This document shows, piece by piece, positions 23,551-33,431 of a DNA stretch of 64,000 bases. Position numbers and translations under genes: made by a program. Position 1 is the stretch's first letter, and every line of letters starts with the position of its first letter. The DNA is from Nonlabens xylanidelens (GTDB lineage Bacteria > Bacteroidota > Bacteroidia > Flavobacteriales > Flavobacteriaceae), in NCBI RefSeq assembly GCF_002934445.1, contig NZ_PTJE01000005.1, forward strand, positions 1 to 64,000. The letters are read 5' to 3'. The notes below the pieces were generated by a model, which was given only the letters and a program-made list of their open reading frames with translations, did no database searches and had not been told where the DNA came from.

Positions 23551-24435
23551 ATGAAAATTTTAAGCTGGAATGTAAATCGCCATGATGGGGATCTAGAACA
23601 TCAATCAAATGCAACACGCAAAGAACTAATTCTTGAGCATGATGCAGACATAGTAATACTTACTAATACAAGGCTTAAATTTCATTTAGGAGATTCTTAT
23701 AAGAGAATTTATACTACTGAGATGCCGCAAAGACACGACGGTATAGCGTATAAAGCTGGAGAGAATAGAGTAGCTATTTTTACTAAGTTTTCTTTTAAGA
23801 ATAAAGTAAAAACCTATGACGATTATTCTAGTGTGTGTCAAATGCTAGAAACACCTCTAGGTAATCTTAATGTGTATGGTACTATAATCGGCGCTCAAAA
23901 AGATCTTTTTGAATCTGACTTTGTAGAACAAAAAGATGATCTAGAGCGCATACAAGGTGCTATATGTTATGTAGGAGATTTTAATATGTCCTTTGTAGAA
24001 CCATTCTTACCTAGTGAGGATAAGGTAAAGGATATGAATAGCTTTATTGAAGAACAAAAAATGGCTGTCCTTACTGCCGATTTTGAAAATCTAAAGAACC
24101 ATGTTGCAGTAAGTAAGTCTTTCTTAAAAGGTAATACCACACAGGTAGAGCTTTTTGAAGTACCTAAAGAAATCTCTGAAGAAGAAATAATCGTAGTAGA
24201 AATCAAAGAAAAAGAGATTAAAAAACAAGTTAACAACCCTTTACATGGTGTTAAACTAGCTTATATGTTAGAGAAACTTGTCGATCACTACGGTTGGGAC
24301 GAGTTAGGAGATCGCATAAGAATCAACTCTTTTAATAGCAATCCTGGTATTAAATCGAGCCTTAAGTTTTTACGTAAAACAGACTGGGCAAGGAAGAAAG
24401 TAGAAGATATGTACTTGCGTACGTTTGTGGATTAG
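23551..24435 (+). CDS. Endonuclease/exonuclease/phosphatase-like domain fused to a VF530 DNA-binding domain
   Basis: The protein has 294 residues. Residues 1-200 follow the EEP fold: [10 protein letters not shown] at 4-13, GDFNM near 145 and a terminal NHVAVS. The usual metal-binding glutamate after the second strand (L-Q-E) is replaced (VILTNTRLK), so activity is uncertain. Residues about 228-290 are a complete VF530 (DUF2132) domain: [50 protein letters not shown]530 is normally a stand-alone protein of about 70 residues. The fusion suggests a DNA-directed nuclease or a non-catalytic DNA-binding protein. Confidence 0.85.
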   Translation: MKILSWNVNRHDGDLEHQSNATRKELILEHDADIVILTNTRLKFHLGDSYKRIYTTEMPQRHDGIAYKAGENRVAIFTKFSFKNKVKTYDDYSSVCQMLETPLGNLNVYGTIIGAQKDLFESDFVEQKDDLERIQGAICYVGDFNMSFVEPFLPSEDKVKDMNSFIEEQKMAVLTADFENLKNHVAVSKSFLKGNTTQVELFEVPKEISEEEIIVVEIKEKEIKKQVNNPLHGVKLAYMLEKLVDHYGWDELGDRIRINSFNSNPGIKSSLKFLRKTDWARKKVEDMYLRTFVD

Positions 24436-24460
24436 GGGTTTACCTTATTTATACAGAAAA

Positions 24461-24487
24461 GGGTGGAATTTATTCCGCCCTTTTTTT
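24461..24487 (+). terminator. Rho-independent terminator
   Basis: The stem GGGTGGAAT / ATTCCGCCC (one GU pair) is followed by seven T. It serves the EEP-VF530 gene. Confidence 0.85.
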
Positions 24488-24511
24488 GATACAATAGATT
24501 CTGATTTAAAC

Positions 24512-24547
24512 TCCAACCGTAAAACCCTTTTGGTTGCTTTTACGGTT
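24512..24547. other. Intergenic hairpin
   Basis: The inverted repeat CAACCGTAAAA / TTTTACGGTTG has a 14-nt loop. Function unknown. Confidence 0.5.
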
Positions 24548-24642
24548 GCGCCGCTATCGTCGCCAACCTGTTTACCCTTTAAAAAAGGGAAATGCTTTTT
24601 GTTGTGAGGTATTTTGGGTTAGGGGATTTTTTTTAAACTGTT

Positions 24643-25218
24643 TTAAGGTAACATCCAAAATCTCCAACCATTCCAGTAGTCACTATAGTTTTTACCAAAT
24701 GTTTGGAATGTTTCTGGCATTGCTAGATGGTTAACACTAGCATGATGGATATAATCTTCTTCGCTTTTAAAAAACGTAACATAGTTAGTTTTTACATTCC
24801 ATAAGAAATAGGGTAGTGGTCTATCAACTGGGCTTACAGCTGTTGTACCTACTACAACATCTTCCATGATAGAAAAGCTTTCTATACTCATAGCTCCATA
24901 TGGATAATTTACAGGTTCAATATTAGTTTCTATCCAGTTGGTATTATCTATCTCTTGAAAGTGGGATAAAGGAATTCTAGCGCTATCGCCTAAACCATGA
25001 TCTCCCCAAAAAGTAAATGAATAACCAAATAACAAAATAGAAATTATAAAGCCACTAGTGAACCACAACGACTTCTTATTTTTTAATAAATTTTCAAATA
25101 TCCTATCAGGAAAGAACTTTGCGAGTATTATAATTATCAATACCACTAGTGTCGCATAAACACTGCCCAAAATAGCTATTTTAATAAATAAAGCTATTAA
25201 ACCTACTAACGCTTCCAT
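24643..25218 (-). CDS. Membrane protein of unknown function
   Basis: The protein has 191 residues. Two membrane helices near the N-terminus (LIALFIKIAILGSVYATLVV, SGFIISILLFGYSFTFW) are followed by an exported domain: LGDSARIPLSHFQEID, then a strand-rich body ending YWNGWRFWMLP. No family recognised. It stands between terminators on both sides, so it is probably monocistronic. Confidence 0.72.
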   Translation of the reverse strand: MEALVGLIALFIKIAILGSVYATLVVLIIIILAKFFPDRIFENLLKNKKSLWFTSGFIISILLFGYSFTFWGDHGLGDSARIPLSHFQEIDNTNWIETNIEPVNYPYGAMSIESFSIMEDVVVGTTAVSPVDRPLPYFLWNVKTNYVTFFKSEEDYIHHASVNHLAMPETFQTFGKNYSDYWNGWRFWMLP

Positions 25219-25308
25219 CTTAAAAGGATTTTATTTATAAAGGTTAAGATAAATATTGCATTGCATTTTGTTAAGAATATTTTACTCCATCTTTTAAATA
25301 AAGCACAA

Positions 25309-25341
25309 AAAAATAGGCAGAAATTATTCTGCCTATTTTTA
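25309..25341 (-). terminator. Terminator of the sortilin-like gene
   Basis: The hairpin AAATAGGCAGAA / TTCTGCCTATTT has A/T tracts on both sides. It lies 30 nt beyond the stop of the minus-strand gene. Confidence 0.8.
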
Positions 25342-25370
25342 AAATATAATTTTACTCACGAACTCAAAGA

Positions 25371-28300
25371 CTATTCCTCAAACATATTCACAGTAACGAG
25401 TTTCATTTCTGCTACAAATGCTTTCCATTCTGTATTTAAAAAGTTTTGAGCTTCTATATTGACTTCTTTTGCAAGCGTTTCTGCTTGTTGGTACAATTGC
25501 TTCTCTGTTGCAGTTTGTACTCCCTGACGGCTTCTTATATAGCCAGACGCACTTCTCACACGATTTAAAACAGTAACCTCAGGATTGCGAGTGATTCCTT
25601 GACGCTTGTCAGGAGTACCGAAGTATTTATTCTGTAGTTTTTCTATTTGTTTTACTATAGAATCTGTAGTTTTTATTTGTTCTTTAAAAGCTTTTTTATC
25701 TTGAGATTTTAAAAGTTTTTTAAAGCTATCTGCTGTTTTTTTGTTTTTAGCCAGTTGACTAGTTACCACCTCGATATCACTCATTAAAGTCTGTAATTGA
25801 TCTTGTGCAGCGCGCATTTCTTTGCGATTAGCTAGTGTGAATTCATCAATACGTGGGTCTTCTTTTACCTCGATCATGGTCTCACTGGTTAGGTCTCCAT
25901 AATGCAATATGGCTTTGTATGTACCAGGTAAAACGCTATTGCCACTTGGTTCTCTTTTAGAATCATTTACACCTCGTGATGGAGATTTTGCACCTTTTTC
26001 ATCCAGTCTCCAGGACCAGTTATGGATGCCTTTTTCTTTAGGAACTTTACGATTTAGTGTTCTGATTAACTCTTCTCCTTTATAGATTTTTAAGAATAAA
26101 GAATCTGTTTTTGTAGTGTCAGATTTTGCCTTTAGATCTTTATCAAAGAAGTATTTGAACTGTCCTATAGGTCGGCTTCTGTTCTCTCCACGGAACATAG
26201 CATCTGCGCCAAATCTACTACCTGTAGGTTGCTGGTAACGCGCAAAGTACGCTGTAGGAGGCTCGTATAATGCGATAGATTGTGTAGGTCTCGCTTTCGC
26301 GAAAGCGGTAAAAGGAGCAAGGTCATCTAGAACCCATGCAGCTCTACCGAAGGTACCTATGATTAAATCGTCCTCACGTGGGTGAATTACTAGATCTTTT
26401 ACAGAAACGGTAGGAAAACCGTTAGTGTATTTAGTCCAACTATCACCAGCATCTATACTAACATAAAGCCCGTCATCAGTACCTAAAAAGAGTAGGTTGT
26501 TTTCTTCTGGATGCTCGATAATACAAAGTGCATAACTAATCACGTCGTCTTTATCCACGATGCGAGTCCAGCTTTTACCATAGTTAGTGGTGCGGTAGGC
26601 ATAAGGCTCAAAGTTAAACCTGCGGTAATCGTTTGCAACGAGTAGGGCATGGCCTTTCTTAGTTTGAGAAGCTTTGATCTGTGTGATCCAGCTACCTTTA
26701 GGCAGGCCGCGTAAACCACTAGTGATATTATCCCAGCTATCGCCACCGTTTTTAGTTATATGAACAAGACCGTCGTCAGACGCAGCATAAAGCACATCTT
26801 TTTCTACAGCACTAGGCTCTATTACTAGTATGGTGGTGTGATTTTCGGCACCAGTGGCATCCATAGTTAAACCACCAGATTCTGATTGTTTTTGTTTTTC
26901 AGGATCGTTAGTGGTAAGGTCTGGAGATATTACCTGCCATGTAAGTCCTTTATCGGTAGATTTATGTACAAACTGACTACCAAAATACAGGGTAGAATTA
27001 TCAAAAGGATCGATGTTAATGGCACTGTTCCAGTTGAAACGTAGTTTAACGCTAGCGTCTGGATGTGTAGGTTTTACACTATAGTTATTACCAGTTTGCC
27101 AGTCATAACGTTGTACAGAGCCTTGCTGGCTCATAGAATACCCATAACGGCTGTTATCAGGATCTGGAACGACATCAAATCCATCGCCAAAACTGATTTC
27201 TTGCCAGTAACTGTTTCTTATAGATTGTGCTCTCCATGAGTAAGCAGGACCGCGCCAGCTACCATTATCTTGCATACCACCATATACATTATAAGGAGTT
27301 TCCATATCTACATTGATATGGTAAAACTGTGCTACAGGTAGATTACCTATAAAACGCCATGTTTTACCACGGTCGCGAGTAATGTTTAAACCACCATCGT
27401 TACCATCAATTATGAATTTACCATTCTTAGGATGAATGTACCACGCGTGGTGATCTGGATGGACGCCATTATCAACACCGTAAGCTGGCATTAATTGGGT
27501 GAAGTTTTTACCACCATCTTCTGAAACGTTGATGTAAGTAAAAACAGAATACAGACGATTCTCGTTTTGAGAATCTACATAAATTTCAGAGTAGTAAAAA
27601 GGACGGTTACCTATGTCGCTTTTATTGTTGATCATTTTCCACTTAAAACCACCATCGGTAGATTTATACAATGCATTTTTCTTTGCCTCTACTAGTGCAT
27701 ACACTACACTAGGGTCGCTAGGAGCAATGGCAACACCTATTCTACCTAATTCACCTTTAGGAAGTCCTTCTTCACTAGTTATTTTTTTCCAGTTTTCTCC
27801 ACCATCGTGAGTGATGTACATTCCAGAACCTTCACCACCAGATTTGAAAAACCATGGATCACGTTTGTGTTCCCAGATGGCAGCAATCAGTTTATTAGGA
27901 TTTGTAGGATCCATAACAAGGTCTGCAGCACCAGACTTATCGTTAGTGTATAATATCTTTTTCCAGGTTTTACCGCCATCTATAGTTTTAAAAACACCAC
28001 GTTCTGGATGCACGCCCCATGGAGAACCTATTGCTGCTGCATATACGATATTTGGATTTGTAGGATCGATAATCACACGATGGATGTTGCGTGTTTTTTC
28101 AAGTCCCATAAGTTTCCAGCTATGACCGCCGTCTAGAGATTTATAAATACCGGCACCACCGTTTAGTGAATTACGTGGGTTACCTTCTCCAGTTCCTACC
28201 CAAATAATGCTAGGGTTAGACTGTTGTACGGCAACTGCACCTACAGATGCTGTTGCCTCGTTCTCAAAAATAGGTTTCCATGTGATACCACCATTTTGAG

Positions 28301-28502
28301 AATTCCATAATCCACCACTGGCTGTACCTGCAAATATGTTTTCTGGATTTTCATGAACCACATCTATAGAGGTGACACGGCCAGACATACCGCCTGGGCC
28401 TATATTTCTAGGTTCTAGATTTTTTACAAGATCTAAATCTAGTTTCTGGGCAAATGCTTGAATGGATAGTAAGCACAATGCGAGCAGTAAAATACGTTTC
28501 AT
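25371..28502 (-). CDS. Sortilin/Vps10-like BNR-repeat secreted protein
   Basis: The start is placed at MKRILLLALCLLSIQAFAQ, a clear signal peptide, seven codons inside the open frame, giving 1043 residues. The body is a large double propeller with many Asp-box/BNR repeats (YKSLDGGHSWK, FKTIDGGKTWKK, YITHDGGENWKK, YKSTDGGFKWK, ITKNGGDSWDN, YVSIDAGDSWTK), as in sortilin N-terminal and glycosidase-like Bacteroidota proteins. The C-terminal 250 residues are helical and coil-rich. Such proteins are usually annotated as glycosyl hydrolases, but no catalytic residues are evident. A palindrome copy at 26292 lies in-frame, encoding AFAKAR. Confidence 0.88.
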   Translation of the reverse strand: MKRILLLALCLLSIQAFAQKLDLDLVKNLEPRNIGPGGMSGRVTSIDVVHENPENIFAGTASGGLWNSQNGGITWKPIFENEATASVGAVAVQQSNPSIIWVGTGEGNPRNSLNGGAGIYKSLDGGHSWKLMGLEKTRNIHRVIIDPTNPNIVYAAAIGSPWGVHPERGVFKTIDGGKTWKKILYTNDKSGAADLVMDPTNPNKLIAAIWEHKRDPWFFKSGGEGSGMYITHDGGENWKKITSEEGLPKGELGRIGVAIAPSDPSVVYALVEAKKNALYKSTDGGFKWKMINNKSDIGNRPFYYSEIYVDSQNENRLYSVFTYINVSEDGGKNFTQLMPAYGVDNGVHPDHHAWYIHPKNGKFIIDGNDGGLNITRDRGKTWRFIGNLPVAQFYHINVDMETPYNVYGGMQDNGSWRGPAYSWRAQSIRNSYWQEISFGDGFDVVPDPDNSRYGYSMSQQGSVQRYDWQTGNNYSVKPTHPDASVKLRFNWNSAINIDPFDNSTLYFGSQFVHKSTDKGLTWQVISPDLTTNDPEKQKQSESGGLTMDATGAENHTTILVIEPSAVEKDVLYAASDDGLVHITKNGGDSWDNITSGLRGLPKGSWITQIKASQTKKGHALLVANDYRRFNFEPYAYRTTNYGKSWTRIVDKDDVISYALCIIEHPEENNLLFLGTDDGLYVSIDAGDSWTKYTNGFPTVSVKDLVIHPREDDLIIGTFGRAAWVLDDLAPFTAFAKARPTQSIALYEPPTAYFARYQQPTGSRFGADAMFRGENRSRPIGQFKYFFDKDLKAKSDTTKTDSLFLKIYKGEELIRTLNRKVPKEKGIHNWSWRLDEKGAKSPSRGVNDSKREPSGNSVLPGTYKAILHYGDLTSETMIEVKEDPRIDEFTLANRKEMRAAQDQLQTLMSDIEVVTSQLAKNKKTADSFKKLLKSQDKKAFKEQIKTTDSIVKQIEKLQNKYFGTPDKRQGITRNPEVTVLNRVRSASGYIRSRQGVQTATEKQLYQQAETLAKEVNIEAQNFLNTEWKAFVAEMKLVTVNMFEE
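26292..26307. repeat. Chromosomal palindrome inside a coding region
   Basis: A perfect 16-bp copy lies within the sortilin-like gene. Confidence 0.9.
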
Positions 28503-28584
28503 ATTGGTTTTTGTTGAAACCATAAAGGTAAAACCTAAATATGGAACCTTGAAGAATTTAGCAGATTGTTAAGATTATCAAAAT

Positions 28585-29154
28585 CTAAACCTGATCAAAT
28601 AAATTAAATATTCCAATCATTATTCCCCATGCTAGACCATTAACTCCCAAAACTAATCCTACGATAGAACTTATTCTTTCTAAGATAGTAAGCCCGTCTT
28701 TGATACGTATTTTTAGAAACTGACTATCCGTAGGTTTACTGAATAAATTCTTAATTAATAATTGTGATTGATAAGACTTTACATCTGTTATATGTTCCAT
28801 TTTTAAGGTGTAGGTACCTGGTTGACTAATTTTAAAGCTCCAATATTCAACTCCATAAATACCATTAGATCTAGTGACTATATTGGGAAAACTTACTTTG
28901 AGCGGTATAGATTCATTAGTTTTAGAATGAAACAAACTTATAGTTGTGCTGCCTATTTTAATATGTCTGCAGCCTATAAAGGATATTTTATAAAACCCTG
29001 CTGCGTTAAAAACGATATCATGAGCTTGAGTATCTAGCGCAAACTCTGCAATTTGTTTGCATCTATATACTTTGATTAAAATTTTAATCGAATAGTATAG
29101 CAGTAAAATGCTTATCAATCCTATTCCTAAAAAAAGTAGTTGTGTATTGCTCAT
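28585..29154 (-). CDS. Membrane protein of unknown function
   Basis: The protein has 189 residues. N-terminal helix LFLGIGLISILLLYYSIKI and C-terminal helix SIVGLVLGVNGLAWGIMIGI flank an exported beta-sandwich-like middle (VFNAAGFYKISFIG, FKISQPGTYTLKMEHI). No family recognised. Confidence 0.7.
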   Translation of the reverse strand: MSNTQLLFLGIGLISILLLYYSIKILIKVYRCKQIAEFALDTQAHDIVFNAAGFYKISFIGCRHIKIGSTTISLFHSKTNESIPLKVSFPNIVTRSNGIYGVEYWSFKISQPGTYTLKMEHITDVKSYQSQLLIKNLFSKPTDSQFLKIRIKDGLTILERISSIVGLVLGVNGLAWGIMIGIFNLFDQV

Positions 29155-29192
29155 TTAATCAGTTTTATAGTATACGGATCTCTTTGTAATCT

Positions 29193-29208
29193 CGCTTTCG
29201 CGAAAGCG
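29193..29208. repeat. Chromosomal palindrome
   Basis: A perfect copy lies between two minus-strand genes. Confidence 0.9.
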
Positions 29209-29222
29209 GAATTATCCTAGAA

Positions 29223-30479
29223 TTATTTTGAAGGATTAAAAATATTAGGAGGTTTTATCTCTTCTTTAGATAATAATAAGATGATAGGTTTTCTGTTGGA
29301 ACTCTTACGAAGAAAACTCTCTTTACCATTCCTGAGTCGTCTTAAGTTTAAATTATCAGAATGCTCCTTATCTAAGGTATACAGCTTCCCATCTGGATAT
29401 ATTATAAGATTCACACCATTTACTGCAGGTCCGAAAGTGGAAACTCCTTTTCTTACGGCGTCCTTAATATCGTACACACAACCTTCAGGTATATACAGAG
29501 AACCGGCCTGTGCCATCCATACTAATTTTATAGAGTCATATTTATCTACCTTATCTTGTAATTGTTCACGAGTTTGATTTTCATTATAAAAGTCTTCGTA
29601 ATCATTGGTATACAAATGAAAATCTAAAATTATCGTATCATTTCGTTTGATGGTTTGCCCAGTTAATTCAGTGAAGTATTGAGCATAAGAATTTCTTAAT
29701 ACGGTATCTATTTTTGTTTCTCTTTGATCTTCATGTATGACTTTAAATAGTTGTCCTTCATCAAGATTTAAATATTCTATTCTACTTATAGGTTTTGAAA
29801 ACGTAGATAAATCTATTTTCTTCAGATTTTTATCTACCGTAACTAAACTGTCTGGGCTACTATCTTTTGTAACTCTCAGATACTTTTTGGTATTGATTAC
29901 CGTATAATTCTGAATGAAATCTATAGGCTCAGTAAAGGTGTTTTCTTCAGAGATCCACAAAAAGGAATGTGTCGCAATGTTAGAATTGAAATAAGTGAGC
30001 TGAAAAAAAAGTAAATCGTCATTATAAATTCCAGGTAGTTCAATTCCATTACCGTTAGGTGCAGACACGATAAGTGTATTGCCTAGATTTTTTTTAATGC
30101 TTTTAAATATTATTGAGTTTTGATAGGTGTACCAGTGTTTTGAATACAATATTTCATCTCGTACTAAAGTTGCTTCTTCAATAGAAGGGTAATATAAAAC
30201 GAGTAATGGTGTTTCTGTATCAAAATTATTACCAGTGATTTGATTTATAGAGATGATTTCATCTTTGGCACTTAAGATTTTTACAGGTTTCCTTTTTAGA
30301 AACAGTTCATTAATCTCTTGATCATAGGAAGAAATAGCCATCAAAGTATCTCTTCCTTTTCTTTTTAATTTCCTGAACTCTTTTTTAGTAATTTCCACAC
30401 CATTCTGATTAAGGTACAAATTCTGGCTAGTTGCTATTGCTGTTAACAATACTATGATGAGAAATACTATTTTTTTCAT
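29223..30479 (-). CDS. Secreted protein of unknown function
   Basis: The protein has 418 residues and a signal peptide at 1-18 (VFLIIVLLTAIATSQ). It opens with NLYLNQNGVEITKKEFRKLKRKG, a pattern seen in exported flavobacterial proteins that restate an 'expected' sequence element. The body has strand-loop segments and a late SLYIPEGCVYDIKDAV. There is no lipobox, no transmembrane helix and no T9SS tail. It is 41 nt from the next upstream gene and may form an operon with it. Confidence 0.7.
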   Translation of the reverse strand: MKKIVFLIIVLLTAIATSQNLYLNQNGVEITKKEFRKLKRKGRDTLMAISSYDQEINELFLKRKPVKILSAKDEIISINQITGNNFDTETPLLVLYYPSIEEATLVRDEILYSKHWYTYQNSIIFKSIKKNLGNTLIVSAPNGNGIELPGIYNDDLLFFQLTYFNSNIATHSFLWISEENTFTEPIDFIQNYTVINTKKYLRVTKDSSPDSLVTVDKNLKKIDLSTFSKPISRIEYLNLDEGQLFKVIHEDQRETKIDTVLRNSYAQYFTELTGQTIKRNDTIILDFHLYTNDYEDFYNENQTREQLQDKVDKYDSIKLVWMAQAGSLYIPEGCVYDIKDAVRKGVSTFGPAVNGVNLIIYPDGKLYTLDKEHSDNLNLRRLRNGKESFLRKSSNRKPIILLLSKEEIKPPNIFNPSK

Positions 30480-30520
30480 GGCTATTTTAGAATTGAGGTT
30501 TTAAAATTAATGGACTTGGT

Positions 30521-31351
30521 TTATTTCTTAGCTTTTTCTTCTTGATGATCCATTATCTTATCCCATGCTTTTTTAGTAAGTATCAATAAAGTTTCTTCTT
30601 CTAGGTTTAAAATAGATACGTACTTTTTACTTACTACAATATGTTTATTTATACCAGTATAATCTTTGTAAAGTAACAGCGTGCATACATCTGTTACGTC
30701 TATAAAATCAGACACTACATGAGAATGAAAAGAAGATTCTACGTTTTCATTTTCTGTATAATCAAATGTCAAAATGCTCTTATGCAGTTTTTTACGATCC
30801 TTAATTTTGTTTCTCTTATTAAAAGTTATTTCGTAATCATTACCTATCAACATTTTAGGTTCATTGCTGCCAGAAATTATATATACTTTTTTCTTTCCTT
30901 CAAATATGATAGGTATTAAATTAGGATTTACTTTTTCATAGAAAGAATAGAATCCTTTTTTATTATCCACCATATCTTCAAATGCTGTTTTTCTCATTTC
31001 TAGTAAATCAGCTTCTAGATCGGTTATTTGTAAATTTTCGGTATCGACAAATAGACGCTCTGGAGATGGAATACCTTTAAATAAATATCTAGCTAGAATT
31101 AAGTCCTTACCTTCTCCATAGAATACAGAGACGAGGTCATTATCTTTATTTACATAAGAAAAATAGCCTCTAATTAAGTTTTTCTTATCTGGATAAGTGG
31201 CAAGAAAATTATCTGTAGCGTGCCAAGATGCTTGCTCCATTACCAGTAACTCTTTGGCTTCTTTTAAAATAGCATCTGCTTTTTCTTGCAAATTTTGAGA
31301 AGAAACAGAAAGACTGATAAATAAAAAGGCAAGGCTTAGAAAATATTTCAT
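30521..31351 (-). CDS. Secreted protein of unknown function
   Basis: The start is placed at MKYFLSLAFLFISLSVSSQ (signal peptide). The open frame extends upstream through the palindrome at 31386, which is unlikely to be coding. The protein has 276 residues. The mature part opens with a helix, LQEKADAILKEAKELLVMEQ, followed by beta-rich segments (GYFSYVNKDNDLVSVFYGEG, RNKIKDRKKLHKSILTFDY). No family recognised. Confidence 0.72.
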   Translation of the reverse strand: MKYFLSLAFLFISLSVSSQNLQEKADAILKEAKELLVMEQASWHATDNFLATYPDKKNLIRGYFSYVNKDNDLVSVFYGEGKDLILARYLFKGIPSPERLFVDTENLQITDLEADLLEMRKTAFEDMVDNKKGFYSFYEKVNPNLIPIIFEGKKKVYIISGSNEPKMLIGNDYEITFNKRNKIKDRKKLHKSILTFDYTENENVESSFHSHVVSDFIDVTDVCTLLLYKDYTGINKHIVVSKKYVSILNLEEETLLILTKKAWDKIMDHQEEKAKK

Positions 31352-31385
31352 GAACTTAAATTTAGAATAAATTGTGTTGGTATTC

Positions 31386-31401
31386 CGCTTTCGCGAAAGC
31401 G
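31386..31401. repeat. Chromosomal palindrome
   Basis: A perfect copy with extended flanks (TTCCGC / GCGGGAA) lies upstream of the 30521-31351 gene. Confidence 0.9.
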
Positions 31402-31442
31402 GGAATTTACAATTCATTAATTTAATTTAAATATATGAAAGA

Positions 31443-31817
31443 TTATTTCCTCCACGGCGGATTTTTTCTATTCTCACCTGCGCGATACAATACCAAATGA
31501 TTGCCATCTGGGTCGTATAAGTGCGCCTCTCTCCATAACCAGGACTGATCTATGGGATCATTTTTAAACACCACTCCTTGTGTTTTTAAATAGGTGACCT
31601 TTTTATCTAGGTCATCACATTCAAAAAAGATTTTAATACCATCGCCTTGCGGCACTTGATTTACCTTAGAAAGACTAAGTGTAGCATCTCCATGAGGTAG
31701 TTCTAACCTAGCGTAAGAGTCATGGGTATGAACTATCAAATTTAAACCTAGAGATTCATAAAACGCAATGGATTTAGGAATGTCTAAAACAGGTACCGTG
31801 ATTTGATTGAGGTTCAT
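31443..31817 (-). CDS. VOC (glyoxalase/bleomycin-resistance-like) family protein
   Basis: The protein has 124 residues, a single VOC module pair. LNQITVPVLDIPKSIAFYESLGL opens the first beta-alpha-beta-beta-beta unit, and LYDPDGNHLVLYRAGE closes the second. Metal-ligand candidates are the glutamates in ARLELPHGDAT and in WLWREAHLYDPDG. Substrate unknown. The start overlaps the S41 peptidase stop by one base (TAATG). Confidence 0.88.
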   Translation of the reverse strand: MNLNQITVPVLDIPKSIAFYESLGLNLIVHTHDSYARLELPHGDATLSLSKVNQVPQGDGIKIFFECDDLDKKVTYLKTQGVVFKNDPIDQSWLWREAHLYDPDGNHLVLYRAGENRKNPPWRK

Positions 31818-33250
31818 TAATTATTTGAAATTTCTTTCCACATCTCGTTACCAAAAGGTTTCAACTCATTACTACCCATAATCTCTTCATAAGTAGTAGT
31901 AGGGAAGGACTGTCTAGAAGCACGACCGTTTAACATAATGTCATCTAGACAACGTGCTAGAAGTGGTTCATTGATATCTCCTAAGATTCCTAAGTTTTCA
32001 AAATCTTCTCCTTGAGCTATATCTGGCGCAAGACCGTCAAAGTAATCTGTGTTTCCTACTGAGTTTAAGCTTTTAAGAATTAACGGTTGCATGGCATATC
32101 TGTGAGCAGGGTTTGCACCAGACCTTGCAAAGTTTGCACTATCGTATAAAGTAGTACTTGCTTGAAATTTACCAGCCGTATCATCTCCTACTTGAACTAC
32201 GTTGATATAAGGATCTAAGGAGTTTATGACTAGTTCACTTGCACTAGCACTGTTACCAGTAGTAATAATATGAACCTGACTTAAGTTTAATGTGTTAAGT
32301 GTAGAGCCAGCACCAGTTTGATTTCTAAATAGATTGATTAATTGGTCAGGATTACTCGCTTGTAATTGTGCTTGTACATCTGGATTCCATTCTTCGGTAG
32401 AGTAGACGTCAGTTACTGGATTACCAGATATTAAACTACCTAGAATAATAGCACTGTTTACAGAGCCACCACCATTATATCTCAAATCAAGAACTAGATG
32501 AGTAACACCTTGCGCTCGAAAGTCTGCAAAAACTCCATTAAGTTGCTCGTCAAATTGAGATAAGAAACTGTTGTACATTAAATAACCTACTTTTTGAGTT
32601 CCTTGATCGATAACCTGACTTACTAGAATAGGGTTTTCTTGAATAACAGCTTTGGTTAATGTAATCTCATTACCGTTAGAAGTAGTTACTCCAGCACTTA
32701 AAGAAGCAAGGCCTATCGTATAAGTGTTTTGAGCTAATAAGGTAGCTACGTTAGTTCTGCTTAAACGTATACCGTTAATGGAGTTAAAAATCATACCACG
32801 CTGCACATTTTCTGTTGCAGCACTGGTATTAGGGTGCACATATCTTACATATCCATATACATCTGTGGAGCTACCTGTTTCACCTACCAAGCCAAATTCC
32901 ATACCGTTGTTAAGCGTGTTACCAGATAAAATATTTTCTAGAGCAACATAATCACTGAAGATAACACTAAAACGATCTGTTCTAGGTCTATCAAAAACTA
33001 GAGATTCAAAAAACGTTTCAGGAGAATCAAACTGATCGTGAAAAGCTTCTAATTCTCCTTGGTTTGCAAAGCGATCATCAGCAAGAACATCAACGTCTGC
33101 TTTGTAAAGGTAAAAAGCATTCATACCTCTATATATAAAATTATTGACCTCACTTTTACCTGCAAACACGTCATCATTATCTTTGAAACAACTGGATAAA
33201 GTAGTGAATGCCACTAGAGCGAGTAATGTGTATTTAATAGACTTCTTCAT
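31817..33250 (-). CDS. S41-family (C-terminal processing) peptidase, lipoprotein
   Basis: The protein has 477 residues. The lipobox LSSC (Cys21) makes it a surface or periplasmic lipoprotein. Residues about 90-200 hold a PDZ-like region (YVRYVHPNTSAA, MIFNSINGIRL). The tail-specific protease core has VLDLRYNGGGSV, nucleophile Ser in GNSASASE and general-base Lys in GDDTAGK. It is translationally coupled to the VOC gene. Substrate unknown. Confidence 0.9.
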   Translation of the reverse strand: MKKSIKYTLLALVAFTTLSSCFKDNDDVFAGKSEVNNFIYRGMNAFYLYKADVDVLADDRFANQGELEAFHDQFDSPETFFESLVFDRPRTDRFSVIFSDYVALENILSGNTLNNGMEFGLVGETGSSTDVYGYVRYVHPNTSAATENVQRGMIFNSINGIRLSRTNVATLLAQNTYTIGLASLSAGVTTSNGNEITLTKAVIQENPILVSQVIDQGTQKVGYLMYNSFLSQFDEQLNGVFADFRAQGVTHLVLDLRYNGGGSVNSAIILGSLISGNPVTDVYSTEEWNPDVQAQLQASNPDQLINLFRNQTGAGSTLNTLNLSQVHIITTGNSASASELVINSLDPYINVVQVGDDTAGKFQASTTLYDSANFARSGANPAHRYAMQPLILKSLNSVGNTDYFDGLAPDIAQGEDFENLGILGDINEPLLARCLDDIMLNGRASRQSFPTTTYEEIMGSNELKPFGNEMWKEISNN

Positions 33251-33431
33251 GTTCTATGCTTTATTTGAATCAAAAATAGGGAAAAGGCGTCACAAAATAG
33301 TGTCAATATAATGATAGCTTATATTATTAGAACAGATAATAAGGTTTTGTATTTTATATGAAGCAGAAAAAAAATAACATAACCTTGTAACAATTAAAAA
33401 GCAGTCTCGTCATGAGAGTATAACCAACCCA

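Noticed and set aside
24425-24734. Two short plus-strand frames after the EEP-VF530 gene
   Set aside because: They overlap a terminator hairpin and the opposite-strand membrane protein gene, and they lack any protein pattern.
30521-31417. Longer N-terminus for the secreted protein
   Set aside because: The extra 22 codons cross the palindrome at 31386 and precede a perfect signal peptide at 31351.
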